A stretch of DNA of 7,024 nt from contig JAFGEH010000159.1 in the NCBI GenBank assembly GCA_016931665.1, positions 1 to 7,024 on the forward strand, in the 5' to 3' direction. The DNA is from Candidatus Cloacimonadota bacterium. GTDB taxonomy: Bacteria; Cloacimonadota; Cloacimonadia; Cloacimonadales; TCS61. Position 1 is the stretch's first letter. Every line of letters begins with the position of its first letter. The translations under genes and the position numbers were made by a program. Under the pieces are notes generated by a model. That model was not told the DNA's origin and did no database searches. It worked only from the letters and a program-made list of their open reading frames with translations. This document shows, in pieces, positions 6,285 to 7,024 of the stretch.

Positions 6285-7024
6285 TTATTTCATCAGGATC
6301 ATTTTCCTGGCGGAAATGAATTTTCCGGCCTGCATTTTATAGAAATAAACACCGCTGGTCACCGGCCTCTGATTGTCATCAGTTCCGTTCCAGGTAATCG
6401 AATAGAAAGCTGCGTCCAGTTCTTCGTTCACCAGAGTACTTACTTTCTCGCCTTTGAGATTGAAAATTTCGATTCTTACATGATCTCTCTCGTGAAGCGA
6501 GAATTTTATGCTGGTAACCGGATTGAAGGGATTAGGATAGTTGCCGTTAAGTTCCGTTACCAGAGGGATGGCTGTATCATCGGCATCCACATGGTCAACT
6601 TCGACCTGGTTGGATGCTTCTGATTCATAAATGTCATTGTACATTGCTGTAACATGATAGGTATAGGTACCCGTAGGAACGCCGGTATCCAGGTAGAAAG
6701 TACCTGTAGTTGCGGCAATTTCCACATCATCCCGGTAAACCTTGTAACCGGAAAGGCTTCTGTTCTCCGCCGGGGCACTCCAGATACAGATAACATTGCC
6801 ATTTCCCCCCTGCGAATTGGCCGAGAAGTTCAGCGGGGCAGGCAGGGTAACCGTAGCAGAAGCAGGACTGGAAGGTTCTGATTCACCGTTATCATAGACA
6901 CCGGTCACGTAATAAGAATAATTACCGGCATTGAGTCCTTCATCCAGATATGCGAGCGTGCCTTCTGCCATAAAACCGATCTCTTCATCATCTCTGTAAA
7001 TGTTATAACCAAGCAGTATTCTGA
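6285..7024 (-). CDS. Exported FN3-repeat protein with type IX-style C-terminal sorting domain (5' part outside window)
   Basis: The frame is open from the right edge (first full codon ends at 7022) to TAA at 6285-6287 and gives 245 residues of the C-terminus. The Met at 6971 is not a start, because the repeat unit already begins before it (LLGYNIYRDDEEIGF). Two fibronectin-III-like modules are visible, each with the pattern GYxxYRDDxEI, then YLDxG, GxYxYxVTxxY and ESExS. The C-terminal ~87 residues (6285-6548) form a sorting domain: NGNYPNPFNPVTSIKFSL, then VRIEIFNLKGEKVSTL, TWNGTDDNQRPVTSGVYFYKM and the basic end ARKMILMK. This matches the TIGR04183 / FlgD-Ig-like tails that direct proteins through type IX or related secretion to the cell surface. 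The FN3 modules are probably spacers or binding modules. The catalytic or adhesive part, if any, lies upstream outside the window. A strong terminator follows at once, so the gene is probably the last in its transcript. The function of the whole protein is unknown. Confidence 0.85.
   Translation of the reverse strand, partial: RILLGYNIYRDDEEIGFMAEGTLAYLDEGLNAGNYSYYVTGVYDNGESEPSSPASATVTLPAPLNFSANSQGGNGNVICIWSAPAENRSLSGYKVYRDDVEIAATTGTFYLDTGVPTGTYTYHVTAMYNDIYESEASNQVEVDHVDADDTAIPLVTELNGNYPNPFNPVTSIKFSLHERDHVRIEIFNLKGEKVSTLVNEELDAAFYSITWNGTDDNQRPVTSGVYFYKMQAGKFISARKMILMK
6612..7010 (-). repeat. Two tandem FN3-like protein repeats
   Basis: Unit A (6870-7010, 47 codons) and unit B (6612-6749, 46 codons) align across GYNIYRDDEEI / GYKVYRDDVEI, YLDEG / YLDTG, GNYSYYVTGVY / GTYTYHVTAMY and ESEPS / ESEAS. 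The conserved starts are 261 bp apart, the size of one FN3 module. The similarity is clear in protein but moderate in DNA, so the duplication is old rather than recent. More units probably lie beyond the right edge. Confidence 0.7.

Overview
The window looks like part of a bacterial chromosome of moderate GC, from a lineage that puts 'NYPNPFNP...' sorting tails on exported proteins. That tail, combined with fibronectin-III-like repeats of the 'GY(N/K)xYRDDxEI ... GxYxYxVTxxY' kind, is common in Cloacimonadota and occurs in related phyla such as Marinimicrobiota, Calditrichota and Ignavibacteria. I favour Cloacimonadota. This is inference from protein style, not a database result.

Layout. Positions 1-768 (+) hold the C-terminal 255 residues of a type I glutamine synthetase cut by the left edge. 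Positions 769-900 are a short gap between convergent genes and contain a 12-bp perfect inverted repeat with a nested hairpin. Positions 901-2832 (-) encode a complete cytoplasmic family 3 glycoside hydrolase of the barley exoglucanase/beta-glucosidase type. Its most likely start is eight codons inside the longest ORF, behind a strong Shine-Dalgarno sequence. Positions 2867-6211 (-) encode a complete 1114-residue protein that I recognise as an inverting glycoside phosphorylase of the GH94-like superfamily, most like the ~1100-residue GH149 beta-1,3-glucan phosphorylases. Positions 6235-6278 hold a strong minus-strand intrinsic terminator. Positions 6285-7024 (-) are the C-terminal part of an exported multi-FN3 protein with a type IX-style sorting domain, cut by the right edge.

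How it fits together. The phosphorylase and GH3 genes lie head to tail, about 34 bp apart, and very likely form one transcript. Neither protein has a signal peptide, so both should act on imported oligosaccharides. The phosphorylase would release glucose 1-phosphate from beta-glucan oligomers, and the GH3 enzyme would hydrolyse the remaining short beta-glucosides to glucose. The exported FN3 protein just upstream has no visible catalytic domain here. It ends in its own terminator, so a link to the glucan genes is only a guess. The glutamine synthetase gene is on the opposite strand and is probably unrelated.

The most interesting points are the phosphorylase-GH3 pair itself, a departure from the usual WND motif at the presumed catalytic acid of the phosphorylase, two charged insertions flanking the acid/base glutamate of the GH3 enzyme, and the very small space left for a promoter upstream of the phosphorylase. 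I see no RNA genes, CRISPR arrays, insertion sequences or phage genes.
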